64,000 bases of DNA from Campylobacter aviculae (lineage in GTDB: Bacteria; Campylobacterota; Campylobacteria; Campylobacterales; Campylobacteraceae). How positions within the stretch are numbered: the first letter of the stretch is position 1; each line of letters opens with the position of its first letter. This document shows positions 51,390 through 59,637 of this stretch, one piece after another. The notes under the pieces are model-generated. The model was not told where the DNA came from and did not search any database. It saw only the letters and a list, made by a program, of their open reading frames with translations. The stretch covers positions 1 through 64,000 of the forward strand of contig NZ_NXMA01000007.1 in NCBI RefSeq assembly GCF_005406215.1, written 5' to 3'. Both the position numbers and the translations under genes were made by a program.

Positions 51390-53027
51390 TCAACCTTGTT
51401 TTATTGCTTCTATCATGACCTTTGCCTTGCATTCTGCACAGCAATAAAGTGTTTTAATTTTATTTTGATCTTCTTTAAATTTAGGTTTCATAAGTTCTGC
51501 TATTTTTTGCACAGCTTTTTTAGTAGCAAATTCTTTTCCGCATTCTATACATGCAAAAAGTTCATCTTTTGCCATCGTTTGATATTCAAAAAACTTAGGA
51601 TTGAATTCCATTCCACTTCTTGTTAGCTTTAAGGTATCTTTTTCAGCACAGCTCATTTCACAATACCCACAAGTAGTGCAAAGCGAAGCATTAAATTTTA
51701 AAGCATTTTCTTTATGATCTGCGATTAAAGCCCCTACATTACAAGCTCCAACGCAAGAAAGACAAAGGGTGCAAGTTTGAGTATTGATTTCTATTTTACC
51801 ATATCTTATCCAATCTCCGCTTTTTAAAGAACCAAAATCATCATTTTGTATAAGTTTTTGCATTCTTTTAGAAAAATTTTCTCTTGTGCTAAGAGTATTA
51901 TTATGAAATTCAAAATATAAATCTTCTAAAAATTCTTGTTGCTTTAAATGAGTATTTAATTCTTCATTAGCAATAAAAATAGCTTTTTTATTAAATTTTC
52001 TCTCAAAAAAAGTATTTAAAAGTTCTATAGTTTCATAATTTCCTTGAGATAGTGTTTGAGTGAAAAAGACTATATTAGCACCGCTACTTTGTAAAAGAGC
52101 TAAAAAATGCATAGGAGTAAGCCATCCATCTTTTATGATTAGCGGTAGGGTATTTTTTGGAAGTTCTAAATTTAAATTTTCTAGAGGAATTTTTTCTGAA
52201 ATGAGTAAAATTTTATTTTTTTTAAAAAAGTTGCAAATTTCAAAAAAGCTGTTTCTAGGTAAATGAGTGCTGTCAAGCGATCCGCTAGGGCAAATGCTAA
52301 TACAAGAACCACACTCCAAACAATCTATTTGTGAAAAAATTAGATTTTTATTTTCATCATCTTTTAAAATAGCTGTTGCGGGACAAATTTCAACACATTT
52401 AGCACAATGCTCACTACGCCTTGAATGATATTGGCATATATTTAAATCATAGGAAAAATAATTTTTGTAAGTGTAATTTGGGATAATACTATTTAAAAAT
52501 TCAAGCAGAGCTTCTTTATTTTTAAAATTTTGCATATCATAACAGCCACTTTGCCTTGAAAAATCCTTTCTTAAGCATTGGTGATTGAAAATTAAAATAT
52601 CAAAATCAATTTCTATTTCATCGGATATTATCGCACATAATTCTCCTATAGTCCCAAAAATACCTTTGACTTCTTCATTTTTTAAAGCAATAACTTTAAA
52701 ATCATTTTTTTTCAAAAAATTAGCAAGTTCTTCTTCTAGATCAATAAGAATAATGCGTTTTTGAATGGGTTTATTTTCCTCAAAATCAAGTCCAAAATCA
52801 TAAATATGATTTCTAATTTGATAGAGTTTTAAAATATTTTTAGCTTTTTCTAAGGCATCATCTTGAGAATTTCTAAGGTAAAAATTAATTTCTGGAGCGT
52901 AAATGCTAGATTTTTGTTTTTTATCATTAGAGATTAAAACTTCTATATCTTTATTTGTTTCCCAAATTTCAATTTCATCAGGCAAGGGGATTAAATCTTT
53001 GTTTTTTATAAAAACAAATTCTTTCAT
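51390..53027 (-). CDS. Polyferredoxin, multiple [4Fe-4S] (Cj1377c-like)
   Basis: A 545-residue cytoplasmic protein with four cluster-type Cys motifs: CAKCVEICP (~211-219), CLECGSCISICP (~235-246), CTLCLSCVGAC (~420-430) and CTTCGYCEMSC (~451-461). The C-terminal Cys pairs (CIECG ~490, CCAEC ~529) form a probable zinc-ribbon-like tail. Between the pairs is an alpha/beta region. It should shuttle electrons, but the partners are unknown. Proximity to selAB (needed for selenocysteine formate dehydrogenase) hints at a link to formate metabolism. GAGGAAA precedes the ATG at 53027. Divergent from selA. Confidence 0.85.
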   Translation of the reverse strand: MKEFVFIKNKDLIPLPDEIEIWETNKDIEVLISNDKKQKSSIYAPEINFYLRNSQDDALEKAKNILKLYQIRNHIYDFGLDFEENKPIQKRIILIDLEEELANFLKKNDFKVIALKNEEVKGIFGTIGELCAIISDEIEIDFDILIFNHQCLRKDFSRQSGCYDMQNFKNKEALLEFLNSIIPNYTYKNYFSYDLNICQYHSRRSEHCAKCVEICPATAILKDDENKNLIFSQIDCLECGSCISICPSGSLDSTHLPRNSFFEICNFFKKNKILLISEKIPLENLNLELPKNTLPLIIKDGWLTPMHFLALLQSSGANIVFFTQTLSQGNYETIELLNTFFERKFNKKAIFIANEELNTHLKQQEFLEDLYFEFHNNTLSTRENFSKRMQKLIQNDDFGSLKSGDWIRYGKIEINTQTCTLCLSCVGACNVGALIADHKENALKFNASLCTTCGYCEMSCAEKDTLKLTRSGMEFNPKFFEYQTMAKDELFACIECGKEFATKKAVQKIAELMKPKFKEDQNKIKTLYCCAECKAKVMIEAIKQG

Positions 53028-53098
53028 TAAGTTTTTCCTCTAAAAAATATTTTTTAAATTTTATGTTAAAATAACCAAATATTTTCTTAAGGTTTAAG

Positions 53099-54415
53099 AT
53101 GGACAAAATAAAAAAATTCCCACAAATTGGAGCTTTAATCGAGGATGAAACTTTAAAGGAATATCCTTTTTATTTAAGGGCTTATTTTTGTAAAAATATC
53201 GTAGCTAATCTTAAGGCTTTGGGTGAGAATAGCTGTGAAAAAAATATTCTTTTAGAAAAAATAAAATCAGAAATTCAAAAATATCTGCGTAAAGATTTAC
53301 AAAGTGTGATCAATGCTACAGGTGTGATTATCCATACAAATTTGGGTAGAAGCGTGATTGATGAAAGTATTTTTAATCAATGTAAGGATCAAATTTGTAA
53401 TTATGTAAATCTTGAATTTGATTTAGAAAATGGCAAAAGAGGAAGTCGCTACGCTTTAGTGCTTGAGAAACTTAAAATGCTTTTTGAGTGTGAAGATGCT
53501 TTAGTGGTTAATAATAATGCTGCAGCGGTTTTTTTGATTTTAAATTCTCTTTGTTTAAATCAAGAAATTATTAGCTCTAGAGGTGAATTAGTCGAAATAG
53601 GTGGAAGTTTTCGCGTGCCTGAAGTGATTAAGGCTGCTGGAGTTAAGCTTAAAGAAGTTGGAACAAGCAATAAAACACATTTAAAAGACTATGAAGAAGC
53701 TATCGATGAAAATACAAAGCTACTCTTAAAAACACACAAATCAAATTTTGCCCTTATAGGTTTTCAAAGCGATGTAAGTATTGTGGATCTTGATAAATTA
53801 GCTAAAGAAAAAGGAATTTTAACGTATTATGATTTAGGATCTGGATGGTGTGAAAATTTAAATAAAGAATTGGCAAAAAATGAACCTATGATTAAAAAAG
53901 TGCTTAAAAATTGTGATATTTTAAGTTTTAGCGGTGATAAACTTTTTGGTTCTGTCCAAGCTGGAATTATACTGGGAAAAAAAGATTTGATTGAGAAGAT
54001 TAAAAAAAATCAGCTTTTAAGAATGCTAAGAGTGGATAAAATCACTTTAGCACTGCTTAATGAAACGCTTAAGACTTATCTTGAAAAAGATTATAATAAA
54101 ATCACCACTTTAAGACTTTTAAACGATGATATTAAACATATAGAGCAAAAAGCTTTGTGGGTACAACAGAGGATTAAATTTGAAAGTGAAATTAAAAATA
54201 GCAAGAGTTTAGTTGGAGGTGGTTCTATGCCTGATAGAACTTTAGAAAGTCGCGTTTTATCTTTTAAGGGCAAGGCCTTAATATTACAGGAAAAATTCAG
54301 AGAAAAAAATATCATAGGTCGCGTTGAAAATGATAGTTTTGTTTTAGATTTTAGAACGATTAGGGAAAGTGATTTGGATACTTTGATTCAATTGATTAAT
54401 TCTATGGAAGATTGA
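53099..54415 (+). CDS. selA: L-seryl-tRNA(Sec) selenium transferase
   Basis: A 438-residue PLP enzyme converting seryl-tRNA(Sec) to selenocysteinyl-tRNA(Sec) with selenophosphate. N-terminal NATGVIIHTNLGRS (~77-90) and the PLP Lys in SFSGDKLFGS (~281) are intact. Its tga overlaps the selB ATG. In C. jejuni the known selenoprotein is formate dehydrogenase, encoded elsewhere. Confidence 0.96.
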   Translation: MDKIKKFPQIGALIEDETLKEYPFYLRAYFCKNIVANLKALGENSCEKNILLEKIKSEIQKYLRKDLQSVINATGVIIHTNLGRSVIDESIFNQCKDQICNYVNLEFDLENGKRGSRYALVLEKLKMLFECEDALVVNNNAAAVFLILNSLCLNQEIISSRGELVEIGGSFRVPEVIKAAGVKLKEVGTSNKTHLKDYEEAIDENTKLLLKTHKSNFALIGFQSDVSIVDLDKLAKEKGILTYYDLGSGWCENLNKELAKNEPMIKKVLKNCDILSFSGDKLFGSVQAGIILGKKDLIEKIKKNQLLRMLRVDKITLALLNETLKTYLEKDYNKITTLRLLNDDIKHIEQKALWVQQRIKFESEIKNSKSLVGGGSMPDRTLESRVLSFKGKALILQEKFREKNIIGRVENDSFVLDFRTIRESDLDTLIQLINSMED

Positions 54416-56217
54416 TGAATTCTTTACTTATTGGAACTGCAGGGCATATTGATCATGGAAAAACTTCTTTAATTAAAGCCTTAAATGGCTTTGATGGCGA
54501 TAATTTAAAAGAAGAAAAAGAAAGACAAATTACAATCAATCTAAGTTTTTCGGATTTAAAATTAAAAGATAAACACTTTTCTTTTATCGATGTTCCAGGT
54601 CATAAAGATTTGGTTAAAACTATGATTAGTGGAGCATTTGGTTTTAGTGCTTGTTTGTTTGTTATTGATATTAATGAAGGTTTAAAAGAGCAAAGCATAG
54701 AGCATTTAGAAGTACTTGAAATCTTAGAAATTAAAGATATTATTATCGTATTTAGCAAATGCGATTTATGCGAAAATTATAAGGAACGTGGGCAAGAAAT
54801 TTTAAAAAAGTTAAATTTTACCCCCTTAAATGTTTTTTACACATCTATAAAAGATCAAGCTAGTATCGATGTTTTAAAAGATTATCTTTTAAATTTAAAA
54901 GATAAAAATGCAAAAGATGATTTGATTTTTCGCTATTACATAGATAGAATTTTTTCACTCAAAGGCATAGGAACCGTTGTGACAGGTAGCTTAAATGAAG
55001 GAAAAATCAGTGTTAATGAAAAAATTATTTGCTTGGATAATCAAAAAGAACTTTTGATCAAAAATATACAAAATCATGATCAAGACTGCAAAGAAATCAG
55101 AGCCTTTAACCGTGTGGCATTGAGTTTAAATTGTGATCATAAAGATTTGAAAAAAGGTTTTGTTTTAAGTAAGAAAGGTGTTTTTAAAGGATTTTTAGAA
55201 TGCGATGTTTTAATCAAAGCTAAAAGAGGATTAAAAAATGAAAAAATGCTTTTTTGTGTAGGAAGTAAAAGTGTAGAATGTAAGCTTACAATTTTAAAAG
55301 AATTAGACAATGATGAATTTTTTGCCCATCTTGTTTTTAAGACCCAGCTTTTTTTATGTTTTGATGAAAAATTTATCTTACTTCAAAATAATCGTATTGT
55401 CGGGGGTGGTAGAATTTTAAATCCCGTAAGTGAGCCTTTAAAGAAAGAATTAAAAAATAAATTATTATTTTTACTTAAAAATAGAGATTTTAAAGCGGTT
55501 TTTAGTTTTTTAAAAGATATCCATAAAACGGGTTTTGGTTTGCTTTCTAGCTATCAAAGATTTAAATTACTTCATAAAGAAGCTTTGGATTTGGCAAAGA
55601 AATTAAATGGGGTTTTTGTGGATGAAAAAAATCTCAATGTTTATAATCTTTTAGCTTTGGATGAATTTAAAAAAATGATTATTTTTATACTAGATAAAAA
55701 TCCTTATGCTATGTTTTCTCCGACTTCATTATCTTTAAGAATTTCTTGGGCGAGTGTGGAATTTTGTGAATTTGGACTTAAAAATATGCAAAATTTTCTT
55801 GATTTTAAAAATGGAATATATTTTAAAAAAGGGATTGACTTTGAAAAACTCAAACAAAGAAACAACAATGAACTCTATGAAATATTAAAAAAACAAGGCA
55901 TTAAACCACAAGCTCCTTATAATCTTTATGAAGATTTAGATCTTGATCGAAAAAGTGGCGATGAAATTTTAAAAAAACTCACCCAAGAAAAGTTGGTAAT
56001 CAGGCTTTCGCATAATCTTTTTGTGGAAAAAAAAGCTTTAGAACAAATGATGCAAGAATGTTTGAAAATTTTACAAACAACAGAGCTTGATGTGCAAAAA
56101 ATGAAAGAAATTTTTCATTTATCAAGAAAATACGCTATAGCGTATTTAGAGTATCTAGACAAAGATGAAAGGGTACAAAAAAAAGATGAAAAAAGATTTT
56201 TAAAAACAAATATTTAG
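54415..56217 (+). CDS. selB: Selenocysteine-specific elongation factor SelB
   Basis: A 600-residue GTPase that delivers Sec-tRNA to UGA codons. G1 is GTAGHIDHGKTSL (7-19), G2 Thr lies near the RQIT segment, and G3 is DVPGH (~57-61). An EF-Tu-like domain II and C-terminal winged-helix repeats, which bind the SECIS hairpin, follow. I use the ATG at 54415 overlapping the selA stop; a TTG just before is also formally possible. Confidence 0.95.
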   Translation: MNSLLIGTAGHIDHGKTSLIKALNGFDGDNLKEEKERQITINLSFSDLKLKDKHFSFIDVPGHKDLVKTMISGAFGFSACLFVIDINEGLKEQSIEHLEVLEILEIKDIIIVFSKCDLCENYKERGQEILKKLNFTPLNVFYTSIKDQASIDVLKDYLLNLKDKNAKDDLIFRYYIDRIFSLKGIGTVVTGSLNEGKISVNEKIICLDNQKELLIKNIQNHDQDCKEIRAFNRVALSLNCDHKDLKKGFVLSKKGVFKGFLECDVLIKAKRGLKNEKMLFCVGSKSVECKLTILKELDNDEFFAHLVFKTQLFLCFDEKFILLQNNRIVGGGRILNPVSEPLKKELKNKLLFLLKNRDFKAVFSFLKDIHKTGFGLLSSYQRFKLLHKEALDLAKKLNGVFVDEKNLNVYNLLALDEFKKMIIFILDKNPYAMFSPTSLSLRISWASVEFCEFGLKNMQNFLDFKNGIYFKKGIDFEKLKQRNNNELYEILKKQGIKPQAPYNLYEDLDLDRKSGDEILKKLTQEKLVIRLSHNLFVEKKALEQMMQECLKILQTTELDVQKMKEIFHLSRKYAIAYLEYLDKDERVQKKDEKRFLKTNI

Positions 56218-56264
56218 AAAATCATTATACAATAAAATTTATATTTTATTTTTAAGGAAGATAA

Positions 56265-56975
56265 ATGAGAAAATTAAGCTTAATTTTGGCTTGTTCGGCG
56301 TCTTTGTTTGCTGCAAGCAATAGTGAAATCAGTGATTTTTATTCAAAAAGCATTAAAATGCAGTTCCCAAATGCTACTGTGAGTGTAAAAGATCGTCAAA
56401 AAGTTGGAAATACGGGATTTGAAAGCGTGATTGTTACCGTAACGGTAGATGGACAAAAACAAGATCAAATTCTTTTTACAAAAGACAATATTATAGTACC
56501 TGATATTATCGATTTAAAAACAAGAACTTCTTATGCACAAGAATATGAAATGAAAAAATTTCAAGAAGCAAGAGAAAATTTTGCTAAAAATGCTAAACCT
56601 GTAGCACAAAAAGAAAAAATGGTGATTGCTATGGGTGATAAAAGCAAGCCTGCAATGTATGTATTTTCTGATCCAGAGTGTCCTTTTTGCAGAGAGCAAT
56701 TGACTCAAATTAAAGATGAGCTTAAAGATTATCAAATCAATTACATTTTAACTCCAGTGCATGGAAAATCTGCTTTTGAAAAATCAGCACTCATTTATAA
56801 AGAAGCTAAAAAAGCTAAAAATGATGATGAAAAAATAGCGATTTTAAAGAAATATTACAATCCAAACATTAAAAATTATCCAAAAGTGAGTGATACTGAA
56901 TTAAAGCAAATATTCTCTCTTTACGAAAAATATCGTGCTTTAGGGCTTAGTGCTACTCCGACTATTATAAAATGA
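56265..56975 (+). CDS. DsbC/DsbG-like periplasmic thiol-disulfide protein (Cj1380-like)
   Basis: A 236-residue protein. Signal peptide about 1-17 (Ala-Ser cut), an N-terminal dimerisation-like domain (~18-90), and a thioredoxin fold with CPFC at 139-142 and the cis-Pro loop ATPTI near the end (~231-235). It ends almost directly after the cis-Pro loop, slightly shorter than E. coli DsbC. It probably isomerises or reduces disulfides in periplasmic proteins. Its tga overlaps the next ATG. Confidence 0.87.
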   Translation: MRKLSLILACSASLFAASNSEISDFYSKSIKMQFPNATVSVKDRQKVGNTGFESVIVTVTVDGQKQDQILFTKDNIIVPDIIDLKTRTSYAQEYEMKKFQEARENFAKNAKPVAQKEKMVIAMGDKSKPAMYVFSDPECPFCREQLTQIKDELKDYQINYILTPVHGKSAFEKSALIYKEAKKAKNDDEKIAILKKYYNPNIKNYPKVSDTELKQIFSLYEKYRALGLSATPTIIK

Positions 56976-57496
56976 AAATTTTTGTTTTTGTATTTTTAGC
57001 ACTCTTTATGAGTGCTTGTGCCAATCCAACCTTTATTAAAAGTACTATACAAACAAATAATGAAGGTATTTTTATTCAAGCAAAGCGAAATGAAAGTTTT
57101 GAAATTTTTTTCCAAAATCCTAGTAAAATTAAGAGCGATTTGGATCAGCAATTAATATCTAAACTAGAAAATTTAGGACTAAAACAAATGAGTCAAGATC
57201 CAACGTATAAAATTTATCTCAATCTTGTAGATATGAAAAAACATTCTTATGCACAAAGGATAAGCACTTCAGCAAGATTTTTTTATGATTTTGATCCTTT
57301 AGAGAGTGATGGAGAATGGCTTATAGAAAACTATTATGCTATGCAATTAAATATACAAATCGTTCAAAAAAACAACATACAAAAAACGAGTTTAATTGCA
57401 CGTACAGCCTATCTTGGAAATAAAAAGCGATGTCAAGTATCACTAGAAAACAAAATCGTCGATCAAATTACGAGTTTTTTTTATTTTAAATTTTAG
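56972..57496 (+). CDS. TraT-like lipoprotein (Cj1381-like)
   Basis: A 174-residue lipoprotein with signal peptide and lipobox ending LFMSAC (Cys16). The mature part follows the TraT (complement-resistance) family pattern: QAKRNESFEIFFQNP (~35-49), a DLDQQLISKLENLG helix (~57-70), then a YKIYLNLVDM strand. It lacks the long Gly/Ala-rich region of plasmid TraT, so the resemblance is partial. Expected in the outer membrane. It converges with the MFS gene and overlaps it by 11 bp. Confidence 0.65.
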   Translation: MKIFVFVFLALFMSACANPTFIKSTIQTNNEGIFIQAKRNESFEIFFQNPSKIKSDLDQQLISKLENLGLKQMSQDPTYKIYLNLVDMKKHSYAQRISTSARFFYDFDPLESDGEWLIENYYAMQLNIQIVQKNNIQKTSLIARTAYLGNKKRCQVSLENKIVDQITSFFYFKF

Positions 57497-58781
57497 TTCT
57501 TAAAATCTCTTCACTTGTAATTTTACTATCGAATTTAATGATTAAATTTTTTGAATTTTTATAAATATCTACAACTCCAATATTTTGGCTAAAATCTGTA
57601 AAATTTAAAGGAGTGTCTAAAGGTAAATAAATATTTTTAAACTCAGATGGATTTTTTAAGAAAAATAAAGCAATGAGCCAAAAAATAGCAAGTATAGTTA
57701 AAACAATTGCCAAAATATTTAGTTTATCCAAATGTAAAAATACCCCACCAACTATACCGCCTATAAAACTTCCCCCATAACCAAAAGCATTAAAAAGTCC
57801 CAATGCAGCCCCTTTTTCGTGTACTTTGCACAATTTTGAAGCACAGCTTTGCATAATAGGTTCATGTAAATTAAATCCAATAAAAAAAATAACTACTGCA
57901 ATGATAAAAAGATTGATCGAATTTGAAAAGGCAAATAGTATATAAGAAAGAATGAAAAATGTTACACCTAAAAGCAAAATTTGTTTTGCTAAACCTCTTT
58001 TTTCTCCTAAACTTCCAGCAAATCCCATAGCAATAAAACCTGCTATCATAGAAGAAGTATAAACGATCCAAAGCTTATGAGCATCAAATCCTAAATGTTT
58101 GACTAAAATAATAGGAATACTTAAAAAGGCTATACTCATAAGCATTTTTTGCATACAGTTTGTAAAGTTCATCAAGGCTAAATTTTTTTGTTTAATAAGA
58201 TGCAAAAATGGAGTTTTCTCATTTTCATGAGTGATTTTGCTTTCTTGTGGGATAACAGTGTAGAGTAAAACAATACATAAAAAAGATAAAAACGCACTCA
58301 GGTTAAAAAGACTAGACAAACCCCATTTTGCACTCATTAAAGGAGATATAACCATAGAAGCTGCGAAGCTAAGTCCTATAAAAGAACCCATAACAGCCAT
58401 AGCCTTTCCTCTATTTTCTTCGGTAATAAAATCACTGATCATAGCTGTCGCAACTGCTCCTATTGCACCAGCTCCCTGAAGCATTCTACCTAGTAGCATT
58501 GTGTAGATATCGTGTGCAAAAGAACAGATTAAAGAACCAATGATAAAAATGACAAGTCCTATCAATAAAGTTTTTTTACGTCCAATTTTATCACTTAAAA
58601 TTCCGAAAGGCATTTGTAAAATCATTTGAGTAAGAGCATAAATGCCTACTAAAAATCCTACTAAAAATTCATTAGCACCCTCAAGTTTTAATGCATAAAG
58701 GCTTAAAACAGGTAAAACAATAAACAGTCCAAAAAATCTAGTTCCAATAATAAAAGATAAAGGTAAGACATTGTTTAACAT
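57486..58781 (-). CDS. MFS efflux transporter (Cj1375-like)
   Basis: A 431-residue drug:H+ antiporter-like major-facilitator protein with 12 predicted membrane segments. The cytoplasmic loop 2-3 motif GILSDKIGRKKTLL (~62-75) and the motif GRMLQGAGAIGA (~95-106) are typical of the DHA1 family. AGGAAAT fixes the ATG at 58781; the reading frame is open seven codons further. A C-terminal soluble tail of about 60 residues follows the last helix. Substrate unknown. Confidence 0.9.
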   Translation of the reverse strand: MLNNVLPLSFIIGTRFFGLFIVLPVLSLYALKLEGANEFLVGFLVGIYALTQMILQMPFGILSDKIGRKKTLLIGLVIFIIGSLICSFAHDIYTMLLGRMLQGAGAIGAVATAMISDFITEENRGKAMAVMGSFIGLSFAASMVISPLMSAKWGLSSLFNLSAFLSFLCIVLLYTVIPQESKITHENEKTPFLHLIKQKNLALMNFTNCMQKMLMSIAFLSIPIILVKHLGFDAHKLWIVYTSSMIAGFIAMGFAGSLGEKRGLAKQILLLGVTFFILSYILFAFSNSINLFIIAVVIFFIGFNLHEPIMQSCASKLCKVHEKGAALGLFNAFGYGGSFIGGIVGGVFLHLDKLNILAIVLTILAIFWLIALFFLKNPSEFKNIYLPLDTPLNFTDFSQNIGVVDIYKNSKNLIIKFDSKITSEEILRTKI

Positions 58782-58948
58782 TATTAATTTCCTGATTATC
58801 AAAATTCCTATAAACTAAGATAATTTTACTATGAATTATATTAACACATTGTTAATTTTTAATCTTTAGCATATCTTCATCGATAATTTTATAAGTTTAT
58901 ATTATTTAAAATTTTTTATTTAAGTTACATAGAGTGTAGGATTTGATA

Positions 58949-59560
58949 ATGAAAATTCTTTTAGCAACGAGTAATAAACATAAGATTTTTGAAATTAAAG
59001 AAATCTTAAAAAATTATAACTTATATGCTTTTGATGAAGTTCTTAAGCCTTTTGAAATAGAAGAAAATGGCAAAAGCTTTAAAGAAAATGCTTTGATAAA
59101 GGCTAAAGCTGTTTTTAATGCTTTAAATCAAGATCAAAAAAACGAATTTATTGTTTTAAGTGATGATAGTGGAATTTGTGTTGATGTTTTAGATGGAAAA
59201 CCCGGTATTTATTCTGCTCGTTTTAGTTCTAAAGGAGATGATAAAAGCAATCGTGAAAAATTAGTATCTAAGATGAAACAATTAAATATTTATGAAAGCA
59301 AAGCTTATTATAAGGCGGCTATTGCAATAGTGAGTTTATATGGTGAGTATGTAGTACAAGCATACATGCATGGAAAAGCAATCAGCGAAGAAAAAGGAGA
59401 AAATGGTTTCGGCTATGACAGTCTTTTTATTCCAAAAGGTTTTAATAAAACTTTAGCTCAGCTTAGTTCAGATGAAAAAAATACCATTTCACATCGTTTT
59501 AAAGCATTAGAACTTGCTTTAATTGTTTTAAAGATGATAAAAAAAGGAAAAAGGGGATGA
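58949..59560 (+). CDS. rdgB: dITP/XTP pyrophosphatase (RdgB/HAM1 family)
   Basis: A 203-residue enzyme that clears non-canonical purine nucleotides. [11 protein letters not shown] (6-16) is the nucleotide motif, [17 protein letters not shown] (~70-86) holds the catalytic Asp, and [10 protein letters not shown] (~152-161) and SHRFKAL (~179-185) are intact. AGGA seven bases upstream fixes the ATG at 58949; an upstream TTG is too near the ribosome site. Confidence 0.95.
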   Translation: MKILLATSNKHKIFEIKEILKNYNLYAFDEVLKPFEIEENGKSFKENALIKAKAVFNALNQDQKNEFIVLSDDSGICVDVLDGKPGIYSARFSSKGDDKSNREKLVSKMKQLNIYESKAYYKAAIAIVSLYGEYVVQAYMHGKAISEEKGENGFGYDSLFIPKGFNKTLAQLSSDEKNTISHRFKALELALIVLKMIKKGKRG

Positions 59561-59637
59561 AAAAATTTATTAAATATATTGTTGTAGCTATATGTTTGTA
59601 TGCTTTATATATTGGTTTGAAATCTTGGAGTTCTTAG
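59557..59637 (+). CDS. Possible 26-residue membrane peptide
   Basis: A short ORF whose ATG overlaps the rdgB stop (ATGA), with AGGAAAAAGGGG just upstream. It encodes two Lys, then about 16 hydrophobic residues (Ile/Val/Ala/Leu/Tyr), then Lys-Ser-Trp-Ser-Ser: a one-helix peptide. Its 3' half overlaps the end of the convergent RND gene. The ribosome site and coupling favour translation, but there is no other evidence. Confidence 0.4.
   Translation: MKKFIKYIVVAICLYALYIGLKSWSS

Noticed and set aside
58943-58948. TTG start two codons before the rdgB ATG
   Set aside because: It would sit directly on the AGGA ribosome site; the ATG at 58949 has normal spacing.
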